Part shown: piece after piece, positions 41,850 through 50,338 of the stretch
Layout: each line of letters opens with the position of its first letter
How positions within the stretch are numbered: the stretch's first letter is position 1
Assembly: GCA_020633415.1 (NCBI GenBank)
Contig: JACKDQ010000008.1
Coordinates: forward strand, 1 to 64,000
Direction: 5' to 3'
Origin: Deltaproteobacteria bacterium
GTDB taxonomy: Bacteria > Myxococcota_A > Polyangia > GCA-2747355
Length of the DNA: 64,000 bases
Notes under the pieces: generated by a model
The model's input: the letters and a program-made list of their open reading frames with translations, nothing else
Told to the model about the DNA's origin: nothing
Database searches by the model: none
Made by a program: the position numbers and the translations under genes

Positions 41850-43310
41850 CTAGTATTGGTATCCAAGTGCGAGGAAGAAGCTGTGGTATTGATCGAGCGA
41901 ACCGCCGGCAGAACGCGCCCCGCGGTTCAGCCGGTTGAGTGCATCGGTGAAGGTGGTAAACACTCGCGTGTAGCCGTAGTAAAGCCGCGCGACAACGCCA
42001 AAGAAATTGGCTTCGAGCCCTCCGTCAAACGCGAGAGCGCCAGCCTTGGCTGGACCATACCAGTACTCGTCCGTTGCAAACTCAATGTCGCCGCTACTCA
42101 GCACGAAACGATATGCCGCACTGGTAAAGGCGCCAAGGTAGGGCAAGAACGGGAAGCGCATGCCGCCACGAAAGTTGAGGTAGCGGTAGGTTGTCGAGGG
42201 GATCGACGGCGTAACCTGACCCCAGTTGACGCCGAAGTTGAGAAAGCCATACCCCGCCGACAGGTCGAGCAATGGTGCCGCCGACGAGCGTCCCAGCTTG
42301 ATGCCATAGCCAATGTCGAAGGTCAGCTCGCTGATCGTTGTGCCGAGAGCGACGAGTTGGTTGTTTGCGTCGGGGATGCGCGAGCTCATGCCCAGCGTTC
42401 GTTGGTAGTGGACCTGGAGAAAGAGCTGACTCCACAGGTTATCGGTAAAAAATGCAACCGGCCAAGCCTGCACAGCGAGGCGCAGCAGAAATGCGGGGGA
42501 GCTCGAATAGGTCGGATGACGGTGGAGTGAGCGCGCGTCATTCAGACGGAAGCGCCGCATCGTCGCGCCAAAGCCGACGGTGCCTTTGACCTTGGTCATC
42601 TTGGCCGGCCCGCGTCGTCGACGCCGAGGCCCTTCTCGGAAATTGTCGAGCTTCTTGGGGCGATCGGCAGCGACGGTGGTCAGTGGATCGTCTAATGGGT
42701 CGGTCTCGCTGCCAGCGTCTGGCGTTGGCGCTGTGTCGTCGCCCGTCGGACTGTAGTCGAGAGCGGGCGGCCGGCGCGTTTCCGCTGGCGATGGTTGCGC
42801 AGGTGGTGGCTGTTCGGCCGGCGGCGTTTGTGGTGGGCTGACCGGTGTCGGAGCAGCGGGTGGCGTTGGTGTCGGTCTCGACGCCGGTAACGTGGGTACT
42901 TTGGCCAGCCCCGTTTCGATCACTTCGATCGCGCGTTTGCCCGCGCTGCGACTGCGATGTCGCCAAGGGAGCCGCGCGGTATGAACCGGCTGGCCATCGT
43001 GGGAGCTATAGATCGCTAGCGAGAGCGAGCGGCCCTTGAGGCTGCCACCAACCACGGCGAATGCGCCGACTTCGCGTGCCGCAGCCGCGAGGTTCTTGCC
43101 GCGCGAAAGTTCGATCCCCAAGCGATCGCAGGCAGCGAGTAGCTCCGCGGAGCCCAACACGCTGTAATGGGCCGTCAAGCGCTGGACGATCGCCGAACGT
43201 GCTGCGGGACCGCGTGGGCCGCCGAAAGTCAGCACCGCGATCGTTGGCTTTTGCGCCCAGGCGCTCGACCCGGACAGGCACAGCAACAGAGCGAAGATAC
43301 CGAATCGCAT
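41850..43310 (-). CDS. Outer-membrane protein with N-terminal TolB/CsgG-like domain
   Basis: 486 residues from ATG 43310, the start of a signal peptide (ends SSAWA); longer readings add 30 unlikely residues. Residues about 20-130 look like the alpha/beta domain common in myxobacterial envelope proteins (PTIAVLTFGG...VLGSAELLAACDRLGI). A Pro/Thr/Asp linker (about 140-240) follows, then a C-terminal barrel-like half (about 250-486) ending ...FFLALGYQY. Role unknown. Operon with the PorV/FadL-like gene and the sigma factor. Confidence 0.65.
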   Translation of the reverse strand: MRFGIFALLLCLSGSSAWAQKPTIAVLTFGGPRGPAARSAIVQRLTAHYSVLGSAELLAACDRLGIELSRGKNLAAAAREVGAFAVVGGSLKGRSLSLAIYSSHDGQPVHTARLPWRHRSRSAGKRAIEVIETGLAKVPTLPASRPTPTPPAAPTPVSPPQTPPAEQPPPAQPSPAETRRPPALDYSPTGDDTAPTPDAGSETDPLDDPLTTVAADRPKKLDNFREGPRRRRRGPAKMTKVKGTVGFGATMRRFRLNDARSLHRHPTYSSSPAFLLRLAVQAWPVAFFTDNLWSQLFLQVHYQRTLGMSSRIPDANNQLVALGTTISELTFDIGYGIKLGRSSAAPLLDLSAGYGFLNFGVNWGQVTPSIPSTTYRYLNFRGGMRFPFLPYLGAFTSAAYRFVLSSGDIEFATDEYWYGPAKAGALAFDGGLEANFFGVVARLYYGYTRVFTTFTDALNRLNRGARSAGGSLDQYHSFFLALGYQY

Positions 43311-43440
43311 CGGGGCATTGTACTTAGGCCTCCGCCGCCTGCCAATGGTGGGCTTTACAACAGTTGATTTGACCGCAAAGGTCATCGGAAGTAGTGTCAC
43401 GCGTCTTGCGCGTCAGCGCGAGAGCGATCTGGAGGCGGTG

Positions 43441-44298
43441 GTGATCCCCTACATCCACATCAACAAGTTTGGCTTCATCGAGCCTTTCGGTCTGCTGGTC
43501 GGCATTGGCATCGCCCTGGGCTATCTGCTGGGTCGTCGTCGGGCTCGGCTCACAGGTCTCGATCCCAATCTGTGCGCTGACGGCATGGTCTGGACCGTCG
43601 TTACCGGGTTTGTGGTCGCCCACTTGGTCTCGGTGATCTTCTACTTCCCGGAAAAGATTCTCTCCGACCCGCTGGTGCTGCTCAAATTCTGGGCCGGGAT
43701 CTCGTCGTTCGGTGGATTCATTGGCGGCGCTGCCGGCGCATTCATTTTCTTCAAGCGCAACAACGCCTCGGTGCTCAAGTACGCCGACGCGATCATCTTT
43801 GGTCTCGTTCCCGGGTGGTTTTTCGGTCGCCTTGGCTGCACCATCGCCAGCGATCACATCGGCAAACCGACCGATTTTGTCCTCGGGTTTCAATACCCAA
43901 AGGTATTTCGTCGGACGACTGACGGTCGTCTGCTGGGCGGTACGCGCCACAATCTCGGCTTTTACGAGATGCTCTATACCATCGTGCTCAACGCGGTGCT
44001 TTACGCGACCAAGGGCATTCGGCCGATCCACGGCTTCCATCCCGCGCTGGTCCTAATGCTCTACGCGCCGGTTCGTTTTGCACTCGACACGCTACGCGAT
44101 GAAGACAAGCTCTACCTTGGCTACACCCCGGGGCAGTATTTTGCCGGCGGAATGTTCCTCTTTGCCGCTGGACTAATCCTCTACGGTATCCGCCTGCGCA
44201 AAGCCGGCGATTGGCCGGGCGCTTCCGCCGCGGCCCAGGGGAGCGCCAATCAGCCGCGCAAGGCCAAGGCCAAGGGCAAAGGCGCGAAATCACGCTAG
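43441..44298 (+). CDS. lgt: Prolipoprotein diacylglyceryl transferase homologue with atypical signature
   Basis: 285 residues from GTG 43441; GGAGG lies five bases upstream, and MIPYIHINKFG is the usual Lgt start. Seven hydrophobic helices. Lgt attaches diacylglycerol to the lipobox Cys of prolipoproteins. The family signature GRxGNFxNxE is altered: GRLGCTIASDHIG has Cys for the Asn and Asp for the Glu. A Lys-rich tail (KAKAKGKGAK) ends the protein. It may be a lineage-specific active form or a paralogue; many lipoproteins in the window need such an enzyme. Confidence 0.82.
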   Translation: MIPYIHINKFGFIEPFGLLVGIGIALGYLLGRRRARLTGLDPNLCADGMVWTVVTGFVVAHLVSVIFYFPEKILSDPLVLLKFWAGISSFGGFIGGAAGAFIFFKRNNASVLKYADAIIFGLVPGWFFGRLGCTIASDHIGKPTDFVLGFQYPKVFRRTTDGRLLGGTRHNLGFYEMLYTIVLNAVLYATKGIRPIHGFHPALVLMLYAPVRFALDTLRDEDKLYLGYTPGQYFAGGMFLFAAGLILYGIRLRKAGDWPGASAAAQGSANQPRKAKAKGKGAKSR

Positions 44299-44434
44299 TC
44301 CGAAAAGGGGAGTGCGCAATTTCCCCCGCCGGCGCCGCGGCTGGCCAGTCTATGGCGATTGCCATCTAAGTACCTGATTACATTCGCCCTGTGCGCTGTT
44401 TGTTGGTGGTGCAGCGCTTGCATCAAGTTGGGCC

Positions 44435-45712
44435 GTGCTCGCTTGCCGTTCTTTCGCCGTCGTTTTGCGTTTCGGGCTGCTCATCCTGCTGCTCGGTGGG
44501 TCGGGTTGCGATGCCACGCCGGGCGCTGAGCTGGCTCAGCTCACCGCGAGCATCAACGGTGGCCAACTCGAAGCCGGCTTTCCGGCGATCGGTGCGGTAA
44601 TCGCTGACGGACGGCGGGCCTGCAGCGGCACGCTGATCGGGCCGCGAAGCGTGCTGACCGCGGCGCACTGCATCGAGGACACATCGAACGTGGTGTTTTA
44701 TCCGCGCGCGGTCTCGAGCGAAATGCGCGTCGCTTCGAGGGTGCAGATTCATCCCGACTACGACGAGCACCAGGTTGATTTGGCGGTGCTCACGCTGGCT
44801 TCAGCGGTCGAGGGCATCGAGCCGCTACCGGTTGCGGTTGGCGTGCCCCACGTCGGTGACTCGGTCGTCATGGTAGGTCTCGGCAAGGTCAGCGAAACGG
44901 AGGGGCACTTTGGCACCAAACGTACGCGCGTGGCGACGATCGGGGCATTGCCGCCAGGCTCGCTAGCGTTGGTTGGGCTCTGTGATGGTGACTCAGGTGG
45001 CCCGACGCTGGCGGCGCGCGATGACACGCTAGTCGTCGTCGGCGTACATCGCGCCAAGCAGCGCGAATGCGCCGGCCGTGGCTATGACGTTCGCGTGGAC
45101 ATGTATCGCAGCTTTATCGCCGAGGCCGCACCGGATCAGCGCGAGCTGGCGCCCGAAGCGCTGGAAATCATCAGCCCTGTCGCTGGAGCGCAAACACGCT
45201 CGAGATTGCGGGTCGTCGCGGCGGTCAGTCCGGACGATGCCCGGGCAACCATTGAATTCATCGTCGACGGCCGGCTGCTGTCGTCGGTGTCGCAACCGCC
45301 CTATCAGATCGATCTGAAAGATCTCCCGACAGGTGTTCATCGCATTCAGACCAAGGCGGTCTGGAACGGCAAAACGCTTGAGGCGCAGGCAACCGTAACT
45401 GTGGCTGACGAAGCGGTACGACTGCCCTTTGGCGACGCTTGTCAGACCGCGGCCCAGTGCGAGGGAGGACTGTGCGTCCAAGGCATCTGCAGTCGAAGCT
45501 GTCGGGCTAGCGCGCCGTGCGAATCGGGCTACGCCTGTCGTGATGCGGTATGCCAGCCGATGGCCCTCTGTGCGGACGAGTTGTGCGGCCGAATGGATTC
45601 ACCGACGGAGCGGCCGACGAGCGGTTGCGCGGTGGCGTCGACGCCCAACGGCGAGATGTCTTCGTTGCTGGTTCTGCTGCTTGCGCTCGTTTGGCGTTCG
45701 CGCCGTCGCTAA
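44435..45712 (+). CDS. Trypsin-like serine protease with lipobox leader and MYXO-CTERM-like tail
   Basis: 425 residues from GTG. The leader ends GGSGC, a lipobox match. The S1 domain (about 40-235) has the full triad: TAAHC, DLAVL and GDSGGP. An Ig-like domain (about 240-330, SPVAGAQTRSRLRVVAA) and a Cys-rich module (about 335-385, ten cysteines) follow. The C-terminus SGCAVAS, a hydrophobic helix and RSRRR match the MYXO-CTERM sorting tag. It should act at the cell surface. Having both a lipobox and a MYXO-CTERM Cys is unusual. Confidence 0.88.
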   Translation: MLACRSFAVVLRFGLLILLLGGSGCDATPGAELAQLTASINGGQLEAGFPAIGAVIADGRRACSGTLIGPRSVLTAAHCIEDTSNVVFYPRAVSSEMRVASRVQIHPDYDEHQVDLAVLTLASAVEGIEPLPVAVGVPHVGDSVVMVGLGKVSETEGHFGTKRTRVATIGALPPGSLALVGLCDGDSGGPTLAARDDTLVVVGVHRAKQRECAGRGYDVRVDMYRSFIAEAAPDQRELAPEALEIISPVAGAQTRSRLRVVAAVSPDDARATIEFIVDGRLLSSVSQPPYQIDLKDLPTGVHRIQTKAVWNGKTLEAQATVTVADEAVRLPFGDACQTAAQCEGGLCVQGICSRSCRASAPCESGYACRDAVCQPMALCADELCGRMDSPTERPTSGCAVASTPNGEMSSLLVLLLALVWRSRRR

Positions 45713-45858
45713 AGCTCTGCTTGACCGCCGAGCGACGCACCACTACCTTTGAGATCACCCGGTAGCACGAAAGAATGGGTACCAAGCCCACCGGCGGAGC
45801 GGACTCCGCTCGCTGGCGAGAGTGGTGTCAAGCGTCGTGCGCTGGTCGGGAGGAGTGG

Positions 45859-47277
45859 ATGTCCGAAGACTTTTTTGCCCACGCCTACGGCGTGGACCAG
45901 CAAACCTACGAAACGCTGTTGCGTGAAGGCCTTTCGCGTGGCGGGGACTATTGCGAGTTGTTCTTTCAACAGTCATTCTCGGCGACGATCGGTCTCGAAG
46001 ACGGTAAGGTCTGTAGCGCGCACCGGTCGGCCGACGTTGGGATAGGCATTCGTGTCGTCGCTGGCGATTGCACTGGCTACGCGTTCTCTGAGGAGCTTGA
46101 GCTCGCGAGCATGCTAGACGCGGCGCGTATCGCTGCAGGAATCGCCGACGGCGGTAAGACGATCGAGCCTCAGCCGATCACGCATAAGCGCACGGCAAAC
46201 TACTATCCCGTCGAGCGCTGGTGGTCTGATGTTTCACTCGATGAGCGCTTGCCGCTGTTGGAGCAGGTCGAGCGGCGGGCTGTGGCTGCGGACTCGCGCG
46301 TGCTGACGGTTCGCGCGAACTTGGTCGATGCTGAGTCGCACGTCTTGGTCGTCAACTCGCTGGGCGATATGCGCTCAGATCACCGCCCGCTAACCTTGCT
46401 CAAGGTCTCCTGCGTGGCCAGCGATGGTGTTCGCCGCGAAGAAAACGGTTTTAATCTCTCGGGCCGCCATGGGCGCGAGTTCTGGAGCGAGCAAACGCTG
46501 CATGCAGTGGCTGACGAGGCAGTTGCTCGAACGACGCTGCTGTTTGAGGCGCGGCGTCCAGAGGCGGGCGAAATGCCGGTGGTGATGGCGGCGGGCAGCT
46601 CGGGCATCCTGTTGCACGAAGCGATCGGCCACGGTATGGAAGCTGACTTTAACCGCAAAGGGATCTCGATCTACGCCGACGCCCTCGGCCAGTCGATCGC
46701 TGATCGGTCGGTTTCGATCGTCGACGATGGAACTGTGCTCGCTTCGCGCGGAGCGATCAACGTGGACGACGAGGGCTGCGATTCACAGCGCACGGTGTTG
46801 GTTGAAAACGGCGTGCTGCGTAGCTACATGCACGACAGGATTAGCGCCCTGCATTATGGCGTTGAGCCGACGGGCAACGGTCGCCGACAAAGTTTCCGCT
46901 ATGCGCCTTTGCCGCGCATGCGCTGCACATACATGGAGTCGGGGCCATATAGCCCTGAAGAGATCATCAAGACGATCGACCGCGGCATATACGCTCAGAC
47001 ATTTACCAATGGTCAGGTCCGTATTGGCGCCGGGGACTTTACCTTCTACGTCAAAAGTGGCTATCTGATCGAAAATGGCAAGCTGACCGCGCCGATCAAG
47101 GACGTCAATCTGATCGGCAATGGGCCTGAGGTTCTCAAGAAGGTCGTTATGGTCGGAGACGACATGAAGATCGACTCGGGCGGCTGGACTTGCGGCAAAA
47201 ACGGTCAGTCCGTGCCCGTTTCGATCGGTATGCCGACGGTTAAAGTCTCAGCGATCACAGTGGGAGGCGTGAGCTAG
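45859..47277 (+). CDS. tldD: TldD-type metalloprotease
   Basis: 472 residues from ATG 45859, preceded by GGAGGAG; the upstream in-frame ATG lacks such a site. LLHEAIGHGMEAD holds the HExxxH zinc motif, and GINVDDEG..., MRCTYMESG and GGWTCGKNGQ are family features. TldD with TldE forms a cytoplasmic heterodimer that unwinds and cleaves peptides, known for microcin B17 maturation. The tldE-type gene follows with a one-base overlap. Confidence 0.93.
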   Translation: MSEDFFAHAYGVDQQTYETLLREGLSRGGDYCELFFQQSFSATIGLEDGKVCSAHRSADVGIGIRVVAGDCTGYAFSEELELASMLDAARIAAGIADGGKTIEPQPITHKRTANYYPVERWWSDVSLDERLPLLEQVERRAVAADSRVLTVRANLVDAESHVLVVNSLGDMRSDHRPLTLLKVSCVASDGVRREENGFNLSGRHGREFWSEQTLHAVADEAVARTTLLFEARRPEAGEMPVVMAAGSSGILLHEAIGHGMEADFNRKGISIYADALGQSIADRSVSIVDDGTVLASRGAINVDDEGCDSQRTVLVENGVLRSYMHDRISALHYGVEPTGNGRRQSFRYAPLPRMRCTYMESGPYSPEEIIKTIDRGIYAQTFTNGQVRIGAGDFTFYVKSGYLIENGKLTAPIKDVNLIGNGPEVLKKVVMVGDDMKIDSGGWTCGKNGQSVPVSIGMPTVKVSAITVGGVS

Positions 47278-48605
47278 TGAGTAGCCAATTGACTCCAGAG
47301 CTGAGAACTCTGGCCCAGCGTGCGATCGATTGGGCGCTCGCGGCAGGTGCCGAGCAGGCCGCGGTGGTGTTGTCCAAGGGCCGTTATGTCGAGCTCGGAC
47401 AGCGCTCGGGGAAACTGGAGACACTCGAATCATCGACGGGGCGATCGCTCCGTCTGGCGGTCTTTGCCGCCCAGCGCTACTTGTCGGTTCAAACCAACAT
47501 CCTTCAGCCGGCGTCGCTGAAGCCTTTCGTCGAGGACGCGGTCGCGGCGGCAAAATTATTGGATCCAGATCCTCATCGCGGCTTGGCCGAGCCCCAGCGC
47601 TACGGTGTTGCAGATGCTGATATCGATAGTGTCGATCCGCAATGCGGCGCGTATTCGATCGATGACCACAAGCAGCGGCTAGCAGCGCTCGAAGAGGCGG
47701 CGGCGTCGACATCGATCCCTGTGGTTTCGATCAGCACACGCTCGCTGACAAACATCTATACGTCGATGCGACTGCACTCAAACGGCTTTTTCGGCGAGAC
47801 CACACGCACGCTTTACGAGTTCGGCGCGTCGGTCACCGTGCGCGACTCGGGCGCGCGCCGGCCCGATGGCAGTCACTTTATTTCCTCTCGCTTCCTCGAG
47901 GGCGTACCGAGTGCAGCGGAGGTTGGCGATTTGGCGCTCAAGCGCGCAGGTGAGCAGCTCGGCGCAAGCGTCGTGCCGTCGAACAAGATGACGATGGTCG
48001 TCCGTCGCCGGTGTGCACCGCATCTGCTTAGCTCGTTGCTCGAACCATTGTCCGGTTTCGCGCTGCAACAGCGATCGTCGTGCTTCGAGGGCAAAATGGG
48101 CCAGCCGATCGGCAGCGAGCTCTTGGACTTGGTCGATGACCCCTTGCTTCCACGTGGCCTCGGTTCCCATCTCTACGACAGCGACGGATTTCCTGCGGCG
48201 CGCGCTCAGGTCTTCGAACAAGGGATCTTGCGATTCTTCTATATTGGCCTGTATTACGCGCGGAAGCTCAATGTTGAGCCGACGACATCCTCGCGTGGGA
48301 ATATCCTGCTGACCCCCGGCACGCGCTCGGCCGGCGATCTGATCGCCGACGTCAAAGATGGCATCCTCGTGACATCTTTTTTGGGTGGAAACTCCAATGG
48401 TGCAACGGGCGACTTTTCCTACGGCATACGTGGCCAGCGCATCAAAAATGGCGAGATCGTCCATCCGGTAACGGAAATGAACATCGCCGACAATCACTTG
48501 TCGCTATGGAAGCGACTGGTCGCCGTCGGCAACGATCCCTATCCCTACAGCGCCTGGCGCATTCCGACGCTGGTTTTTGAGGATGTGCAGTTCTCCGGCT
48601 CCTAG
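47277..48605 (+). CDS. tldE: TldE/PmbA-type partner of the TldD protease
   Basis: 442 residues. GTG shares its G with the stop codon of tldD (TAGTG). It lacks the HExxxH motif, as TldE does. LNVEPTTSSRGNILLTPG and VKDGILVTSFLGGNSNGATGDFSYGIRGQRI are characteristic. It completes the heterodimeric protease by shaping the peptide channel. No obvious precursor-peptide gene lies nearby. Confidence 0.9.
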   Translation: MSSQLTPELRTLAQRAIDWALAAGAEQAAVVLSKGRYVELGQRSGKLETLESSTGRSLRLAVFAAQRYLSVQTNILQPASLKPFVEDAVAAAKLLDPDPHRGLAEPQRYGVADADIDSVDPQCGAYSIDDHKQRLAALEEAAASTSIPVVSISTRSLTNIYTSMRLHSNGFFGETTRTLYEFGASVTVRDSGARRPDGSHFISSRFLEGVPSAAEVGDLALKRAGEQLGASVVPSNKMTMVVRRRCAPHLLSSLLEPLSGFALQQRSSCFEGKMGQPIGSELLDLVDDPLLPRGLGSHLYDSDGFPAARAQVFEQGILRFFYIGLYYARKLNVEPTTSSRGNILLTPGTRSAGDLIADVKDGILVTSFLGGNSNGATGDFSYGIRGQRIKNGEIVHPVTEMNIADNHLSLWKRLVAVGNDPYPYSAWRIPTLVFEDVQFSGS

Positions 48606-48623
48606 CCGGTGGGCGAGTCAATC

Positions 48624-50333
48624 ATGGGGCTAGCGACCATCGACCTGGTGATCGTTGTAGGCTACGTGGTAGTAAGCGTCGGCATCGGGCTCTACTTTTC
48701 GCGCCGGGCGACAAAAAGCGTCGAAGAGTATTTCGTCGCCGGGCGTTCGTTGCCATGGTGGCTTGCCGGCGTATCGATGATCGCATCCGCGTTTGCCATC
48801 GATACCCCGTTGGGTATCGCCGGATTGGTTGAGCGCGACGGAATCCAGGGCGTTTGGTTCGCTTGGACCTATATCATCGGTGGAGCTGGGACGTTTGGAG
48901 CGTTTGTCTTTGCGGCGCTACTTCGTCGATCAGACATCGTAACGACCGCGGAGTTGATCGAGCTGCGCTATGCTGGTCGCGGTGCGGCGCTGCTGCGCGG
49001 CTTCAAAGGCGTCTACTTCGGCGTGCTGTCGGTGGCGATCTCGATGGGCTGGGTGATGCGCTCGGTGTTGGTGATCGCCGAGCAGAGCTTTGGCTGGGAC
49101 GCTACGTGGACACTGGTCATCGTTATCGGGTTGACCATCGCCTACACCACGACCTCGGGGCTTTGGGGTGTGGCGGTGACCGACTTCATCCAGTTTTTTG
49201 TTGGCAGTGCGGGGTCGATCGCCTTGGCTTACTACGCGCTCGGCTCCGCGGGTGGCATCTCCGGTTTGGTCGCGGCGCTGGGTACACGCTATGGCGTGAG
49301 CGAGGCTCAGCGACGTCTGCGATTCTTGCCGCGTCCCGATGACCGGATGTTTTACAAGTTCCTGGTGTTTGTCACGCTCAAATGGTGGGGAAACCCGCCG
49401 GCTGCCCTCAATCAGCGCCTGATGTCGACCAAGGACGAGCGTCACGCGACGTTTAGTCAGTTGCTGTTCACCGTGGTCCACTTTGCACTCAATTACTGGC
49501 CGATGATCCTCGTCGCTTTGGTGGCGATCACGACCTTTCCCGAGCGAAAGGCCGAGCACGCCTACGCGCTACTGCTGGTCAAGGTATTGCCGAGCGGCAT
49601 GCTTGGTCTGATGCTGGCATCGATCACCGCTGCCTTCATGTCGACGATCGACACCCAGGCGAATACTGGCGCGTCGTTTATCGTCACCGACATTTACCGG
49701 CGGTTTATCAAGCGCAACGCGTCGACCGCCCACTACGTACGCGCAAGTCAAATTGGTACCTTGGTAATGCTCGGTCTGGCCGTCGTGATCGCGATCTTCA
49801 TGGACTCTGTCAAAGGAGCTTGGGAGTATCTGGCGACGATGACCGCCGGCTACGGCTTTGTCGTCGTGGCCCGTTGGTTCTGGTGGCGGATCAGCGCTTG
49901 GACCGAGTTCGCAGCGCTGGCCGGGTCCGCTGTCGGATCGCTGATCGCTAACCACGTGCTCGTTGACCAGCTAACCAGTTTCGGCGCGCGTTTTGGCTTC
50001 GTCGCTGCTTTTTCGACGGCCTGCTGGATCGGCGTCACCCTCGTGACCCCGCCGCCTGATCTGGATTCTTTGGCGCGCTTTTGTCGGATGGTTAGACCGT
50101 TTCCGATGGGATGGGGGCCGGTGCGCGAGAAGTACGACGATATTCGTTGGAGTCTGGATGGCGCGCGGCGGTTTGGGCTCTGGGGCGTCGGCTTGGTCTT
50201 GGTATTCTCGCTCTGTTTCGGCAGCGGTTACCTGCTGTTTGGTGAACTCGCGCGTGGTGTGCCTTTGGTCGTTGTCGGTATACTCTGCCTGTTTGCGGTT
50301 AAAGTGTTTTGGCCCGACAAAACGGCGAGTTAA
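48624..50333 (+). CDS. Sodium:solute symporter family protein
   Basis: 569 residues from ATG 48624 (GTG 48609 is possible). About thirteen hydrophobic helices in the LeuT-like arrangement of the SSS family. SVEEYFVAGRSLPWW and ASAFAIDTPLGIAGL in helix 1-2, and FMSTIDTQANTGASFIVTDIYRRF in helix 8, are conserved Na+-site regions. It imports a solute with Na+. The substrate cannot be told from sequence alone. A lipase-like lipoprotein follows after 5 bases and may supply the substrate (inference). Confidence 0.87.
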   Translation: MGLATIDLVIVVGYVVVSVGIGLYFSRRATKSVEEYFVAGRSLPWWLAGVSMIASAFAIDTPLGIAGLVERDGIQGVWFAWTYIIGGAGTFGAFVFAALLRRSDIVTTAELIELRYAGRGAALLRGFKGVYFGVLSVAISMGWVMRSVLVIAEQSFGWDATWTLVIVIGLTIAYTTTSGLWGVAVTDFIQFFVGSAGSIALAYYALGSAGGISGLVAALGTRYGVSEAQRRLRFLPRPDDRMFYKFLVFVTLKWWGNPPAALNQRLMSTKDERHATFSQLLFTVVHFALNYWPMILVALVAITTFPERKAEHAYALLLVKVLPSGMLGLMLASITAAFMSTIDTQANTGASFIVTDIYRRFIKRNASTAHYVRASQIGTLVMLGLAVVIAIFMDSVKGAWEYLATMTAGYGFVVVARWFWWRISAWTEFAALAGSAVGSLIANHVLVDQLTSFGARFGFVAAFSTACWIGVTLVTPPPDLDSLARFCRMVRPFPMGWGPVREKYDDIRWSLDGARRFGLWGVGLVLVFSLCFGSGYLLFGELARGVPLVVVGILCLFAVKVFWPDKTAS

Positions 50334-50338
50334 TTGTG

